Below, piece by piece: positions 6,851-8,858 of a stretch of 8,858 nucleotides of DNA (the stretch's first letter is position 1; every line of letters starts with the position of its first letter). The notes beneath the pieces were generated by a model. The model searched no databases, was not told the origin of the DNA, and worked only from the letters and a program-made list of their open reading frames with translations. The position numbers and the translations under genes were made by a program. Origin of the DNA: an uncultured Erysipelotrichaceae bacterium (GTDB lineage Bacteria; Bacillota_I; Bacilli_A; Erysipelotrichales; Erysipelotrichaceae); the NCBI GenBank assembly GCA_902796525.1, contig CADBPB010000007.1, positions 1-8,858 on the forward strand. Direction: 5' to 3'.

Positions 6851-6865
6851 TAAGTGTGTTATATT
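6837..6865 (+). promoter_or_regulatory. Predicted promoter of the Ser-Gly-Asp tRNA cluster
   Basis: -35 TTGCGA (6837-6842), exactly 17 bp, -10 TATATT (6860-6865) with the TG of an extended -10 at 6857-6858. The start site would be near 6872, about 17 nt before tRNA-Ser. Its -35 lies inside the dut promoter, so the two divergent promoters probably cannot be occupied at once. Confidence 0.7.
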
Positions 6866-6870
6866 TAATA

Positions 6871-6885
6871 AGCACAAATTGTGCT
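6871..6885. repeat. Perfect palindrome in the tRNA cluster leader
   Basis: AGCACAA and TTGTGCT flank a single central A, giving a perfect 7+1+7 inverted repeat that covers the predicted start site and ends 3 nt before tRNA-Ser. It might be a DNA operator. As RNA the one-base centre is too tight for all 7 pairs, but a shorter hairpin could form. Confidence 0.55.
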
Positions 6886-6888
6886 ACT

Positions 6889-6981
6889 GAAGAAGTACTC
6901 AAGTGGTTGAAGAGGAGGCCCTGCTAAGGCCTTAGGTCGGGGTTCCCTGGCGCGAGGGTTCAAATCCCTCCTTCTTCGCCA
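6889..6981 (+). tRNA. tRNA-Ser (anticodon GCT)
   Basis: 93-nt class II tRNA with an encoded CCA. The acceptor stem GAAGAAG/CTTCTTC is perfect, the anticodon stem is AGGCC/GGCCT with loop CTGCTAA (anticodon GCT, reading AGC/AGU), a 21-nt long variable arm follows, and the T loop is TTCAAAT. It is first in a three-tRNA transcript. Confidence 0.97.
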
Positions 6982-6988
6982 GTAAAAT

Positions 6989-7062
6989 GCAGATGTAGTT
7001 CAATGGTAGAACGCCACCTTGCCAAGGTGGACACGAGGGTTCAATTCCCTTCGTCTGCTCCA
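6989..7062 (+). tRNA. tRNA-Gly (anticodon GCC)
   Basis: 74-nt cloverleaf with an encoded CCA. Acceptor GCAGATG/CGTCTGC (one G-T wobble), anticodon stem CCACC/GGTGG with loop TTGCCAA (anticodon GCC, reading GGC/GGU), T loop TTCAATT. It follows tRNA-Ser after 7 nt and is 1 nt from tRNA-Asp. Confidence 0.97.
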
Positions 7063-7063
7063 T

Positions 7064-7140
7064 GGTGCGTTAGCGAAGTTGGTTAGCGTGCCTCCCTGTC
7101 ACGGAGGATATCACGGGTTCGAGTCCCGTACGCACCGCCA
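7064..7140 (+). tRNA. tRNA-Asp (anticodon GTC)
   Basis: 77-nt cloverleaf with an encoded CCA. Acceptor GGTGCGT/ACGCACC is perfect, the anticodon stem CCTCC/GGAGG has loop CTGTCAC (anticodon GTC, reading GAC/GAU), and the T loop is TTCGAGT. It is the last tRNA before a terminator and an integrase gene, so its 3' end is a natural candidate for the attachment site of the neighbouring element. Confidence 0.97.
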
Positions 7141-7150
7141 TCTTTAATGG

Positions 7151-7180
7151 AAAAGCCTTTAAATAAAGGCTTTTTTCTTT
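7151..7180 (+). terminator. Intrinsic terminator of the tRNA cluster
   Basis: A perfect 10-bp stem (AAAAGCCTTT 7151-7160, AAAGGCTTTT 7165-7174) with loop AAAT and a T tail begins 10 nt after tRNA-Asp. The opposite strand has a short T run (TTTTCC), so it may also stop the leftward integrase transcript. Confidence 0.9.
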
Positions 7181-7190
7181 GGCCACTTTT

Positions 7191-7212
7191 TTTGTGATAC
7201 GTTTGTGATACG
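7191..7212. repeat. 11-bp tandem direct repeat beside the integrase gene
   Basis: TTTGTGATACG occurs twice head to tail (7191-7201, 7202-7212) and abuts the integrase stop codon. Paired short direct repeats at this position commonly serve as arm-type binding sites for tyrosine integrases near an attachment site. The repeat is seen; the role is inferred. Confidence 0.75.
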
Positions 7213-8451
7213 CTAGAGCGTTTTTCTGTTGAATAATTTCTCATCCGCATCAGCGATTTTCTTCATGGCTTCAGGTGACATGTGCGTGTAAATGGAAGAG
7301 TTTATTTCGGCATCCTTTTGGCCGAGAGTAGTTGACCGGTCGTATACGGTAATGCCCTGATCCTTAAGATAGGTGTTGTAGAGATGTCTGAGCTGATGGT
7401 TTGTGTTCCATCTGAGATTTATCAGATCCAGAGCCTTTTGCTTATGGTTGTTCAGTGTCCTTTCGGCCATCGGTGAAAGTCCGTCCCCGGGCCTATGGAA
7501 GATGAACCAGTTCTCGCCATAATCCGGATGCCGTTTCTCCCTTTCCCGGATTCCGATCAGATAATCGTAGAGACTTTTGCCGATCACGATCTTGCGGTCG
7601 CTGCTTTCGTTTTTCGGCTCTCCGACTTCGAACTTCCGGTCCTCAGTCTTTCTGGTGATCGATTCATCGACGATCAGCATGTTTTCGAATCTCAGATCGT
7701 TGAACTTCAGAGCCAGGCATTCGCCCAACCTAAGGCCCTTATTGCCCATCACAAGGAAGATTCCATATGTCGGGCTGTATTTCCCATACAGCTTCTCCAA
7801 CGCGTCCAGAAACGAATAATAATCAGCTACAGTCCAGATATTCTCTTCCTTCTCTCTTTTCTTCAGCTTCTCGTCGTGGGTGATCTTAAAGTATTTTACA
7901 TTCTTCGTGATACCCTGCTTCACACCAAAATTCTCGATCGCAAAGAAGAGAAACTCCTTGAGCTGCTGAAGGATATCGTTCTTGGACTTCGTGGCATAGG
8001 TTTCCGGATCCTCGCTGCTGTCGCTGATCTTGAAGATCTCCGAATTCAGTCTGCTGCGGAATTCCAGGATGTCCAGATTGGTCAGCGACCTGACCGGCAC
8101 ATTTGGAAGATTGGGAATGATGACTTTGCGGAAATAATGGCAGGTCTTGTTGTAAGTCCCGTAACGCACCTGATCCTTATATATAAATAGGTATTTTTCT
8201 ACCGCTTCCGGGATCGACCAGTCCTTTCTCGATTCCTTGGATCTTCTTAGATCCGGATCGGGTCTGCTTTCCATGCTGACCTTTCCGGCCTTGAGATCGT
8301 TCAGAAAGAAATAGGCATCAATGGAACTTGTAAATCCTCTCTTGATCCGGTTCTTGTATTTCACAAGATAGCGGACCTCGTTATTCCCGTTTTTTCGTTT
8401 TAACAGATACTGATCAATGCCGTAGACGTTTTTACCGTCAAGCACGATCAT
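7213..8451 (-). CDS. int: Tyrosine recombinase / phage-type integrase
   Basis: 412-aa site-specific recombinase that would integrate and excise a mobile element through a covalent 3'-phosphotyrosine intermediate. Residues about 1-60 resemble an arm-binding N-terminal domain (YLVKYKNRIKRGF), about 78-190 a SAM-like core-binding domain, and about 205-400 the catalytic domain. Catalytic residues visible: Arg241 in KGLRLGE, a likely Lys at 280 (PKNESSDRKI), His352 and Arg355 in HQLRH, and the nucleophile Tyr388 in SSIYTHM. The conserved His of the usual LGH motif is Gln378 (LGQ), a tolerated but less common substitution. The gene overlaps the upstream 88-codon gene by 4 nt (ATGA) and has no close Shine-Dalgarno of its own, so translation is probably coupled. 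It reads toward tRNA-Asp and ends at a tandem repeat, as expected at the end of a prophage or integrative element. Confidence 0.93.
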   Translation of the reverse strand: MIVLDGKNVYGIDQYLLKRKNGNNEVRYLVKYKNRIKRGFTSSIDAYFFLNDLKAGKVSMESRPDPDLRRSKESRKDWSIPEAVEKYLFIYKDQVRYGTYNKTCHYFRKVIIPNLPNVPVRSLTNLDILEFRSRLNSEIFKISDSSEDPETYATKSKNDILQQLKEFLFFAIENFGVKQGITKNVKYFKITHDEKLKKREKEENIWTVADYYSFLDALEKLYGKYSPTYGIFLVMGNKGLRLGECLALKFNDLRFENMLIVDESITRKTEDRKFEVGEPKNESSDRKIVIGKSLYDYLIGIREREKRHPDYGENWFIFHRPGDGLSPMAERTLNNHKQKALDLINLRWNTNHQLRHLYNTYLKDQGITVYDRSTTLGQKDAEINSSIYTHMSPEAMKKIADADEKLFNRKTL

Positions 8452-8714
8452 GATTCAGTTGTCAGTTTCCTCTCTTCCAACATCCGCTGATAGAAATAGT
8501 CTCTGTCCTTGCCTACCAGCTGCAGAACTACATCTGTAGGCACCTTGTTGCCGATCAGCATGATATTATTCTTCTTGCAGTAATCGATCGTCTCATTTCT
8601 GATCGTCGTAGCCTGGGGCTGTCCACAGTCCAGCAGCATCTCAATTCCTTTGATCACCAGGCTGTCGCTCAGACTCAGCGTATACTTATCCTTCCAGGAT
8701 AATTTCTTTATCAT
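8448..8714 (-). CDS. Small HTH-like protein, possible excisionase
   Basis: 88 aa, not matched to a named family with certainty. The C-terminal part, VPTDVVLQLVGKDRDYFYQRM (58-78), has the spacing of the helix-turn-helix in excisionase/MerR-like DNA-binding proteins, in which a helix is followed by LG-x(n)-R and an aromatic recognition helix, and it ends in a basic ERKL. The N-terminal half is mixed, with two cysteines (30 and 46). It has a strong Shine-Dalgarno AAAGGAG 6 nt before its ATG and overlaps the integrase start by 4 nt. An xis-int order with coupled translation is common in integrative elements, so a directionality factor is the best guess. A small transcriptional regulator is the main alternative. 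Confidence 0.6.
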   Translation of the reverse strand: MIKKLSWKDKYTLSLSDSLVIKGIEMLLDCGQPQATTIRNETIDYCKKNNIMLIGNKVPTDVVLQLVGKDRDYFYQRMLEERKLTTES

Positions 8715-8780
8715 ATTAAACTCCTTTCCATTGCACTCTTTTGTCAGCTGTCTTTCAATATTCAGATGTCAAAGAACAAC

Positions 8781-8814
8781 ATAATGAGAACTATCATTTT
8801 ATCTCTCTCATTAT
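8781..8814. repeat. 9-bp inverted repeat in the leader of the int operon
   Basis: ATAATGAGA (8781-8789) and TCTCATTAT (8806-8814) are exact inverted copies 16 nt apart. They lie just downstream of the predicted start of the leftward int operon, where an operator or a leader hairpin could act. Confidence 0.6.
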
Positions 8815-8825
8815 TATTCAAACGT

Positions 8826-8854
8826 ATTATCGCACAACCTTTCAAAATTCTCAA
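8826..8854 (-). promoter_or_regulatory. Predicted promoter of the small HTH gene and integrase
   Basis: On the minus strand: -35 TTGAGA (8854-8849, 5 of 6), exactly 17 bp, -10 GATAAT (8831-8826, 5 of 6) preceded by the TG of an extended -10. Transcription would start near 8819, giving a leader of about 105 nt before the ATG at 8714. No other gene is seen in 8715-8858. Confidence 0.7.
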
Positions 8855-8858
8855 TAAT

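Noticed and set aside
6812..6877. N-terminal extension of dut to TTG 6877 or ATG 6835
   Set aside because: The extra residues do not look like dUTPase and overlap the predicted dut promoter and the tRNA cluster promoter.
6889..7140. Repeat array or CRISPR
   Set aside because: The similar short hairpins are three tRNA genes with full cloverleafs; no regularly spaced identical repeats exist in the window.
7495..8190. Plus-strand open frame (231 codons) antisense to the integrase
   Set aside because: The integrase frame has all catalytic motifs; the antisense frame has no recognisable domain or ribosome-binding site.
8715..8858. Possible riboswitch or T-box in the about 105-nt leader of the int operon
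   Set aside because: Only a simple inverted repeat is seen; no conserved riboswitch or T-box core is recognisable.

Overview
The window looks like the chromosome of a low-to-mid GC Bacillota (Firmicutes) bacterium, with the right end of the window probably entering an integrated mobile element. The gene content (MetRS with a fused C-terminal tRNA-binding domain, a MurT/GatD pair, CCA-encoding tRNA genes, extended -10 promoters) fits Bacillota. The protein divergence makes me lean towards the Erysipelotrichia, but that placement is an inference, not a demonstrated fact.

Layout. (1) 1-1295: the 3' part of metG, closed by a strong intrinsic terminator. (2) 1371-6239: a tight five-gene rightward operon with 4-nt overlaps or very short gaps: murT-like Mur ligase, gatD-like amidotransferase subunit, a PAP2 membrane phosphatase, a UPF0158-GNAT fusion and a monoacylglycerol-lipase-type alpha/beta hydrolase. 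It ends at a bidirectional terminator. (3) 6248-6850: a leftward dut-tRNA-Arg(CCG) unit in which the tRNA begins one nucleotide after the dut stop codon. (4) 6837-7180: a rightward tRNA-Ser(GCT), tRNA-Gly(GCC), tRNA-Asp(GTC) cluster with its own extended -10 promoter, overlapping the divergent dut promoter, and its own terminator. (5) 7191-8858: an 11-bp tandem repeat, a leftward tyrosine recombinase, an overlapping small HTH-like gene that may be an excisionase, and their promoter region. This arrangement is typical of one end of a prophage or integrative element beside a tRNA gene.

The most notable observation is in the cell-wall operon. The GatD homologue keeps the overall family fold signatures but contains no cysteine at all. 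The nucleophile-elbow position reads Gly and the catalytic His position reads Ile, so it cannot be a normal class I glutaminase. Its MurT partner keeps the ATP-binding core and zinc-ribbon cysteines but has diverged in the C-terminal motifs that normally face GatD and the substrate. The pair may therefore not make D-isoglutamine from glutamine. It may use free ammonia, or a different amine such as the bridge amino acid attached to the D-Glu alpha-carboxyl in group B peptidoglycan. The PAP2 phosphatase in the same operon fits a cell-envelope role.

Two genes (murT and dut) appear to be transcribed from promoters placed so close to the preferred ATG that their mRNAs would be leaderless or nearly so.
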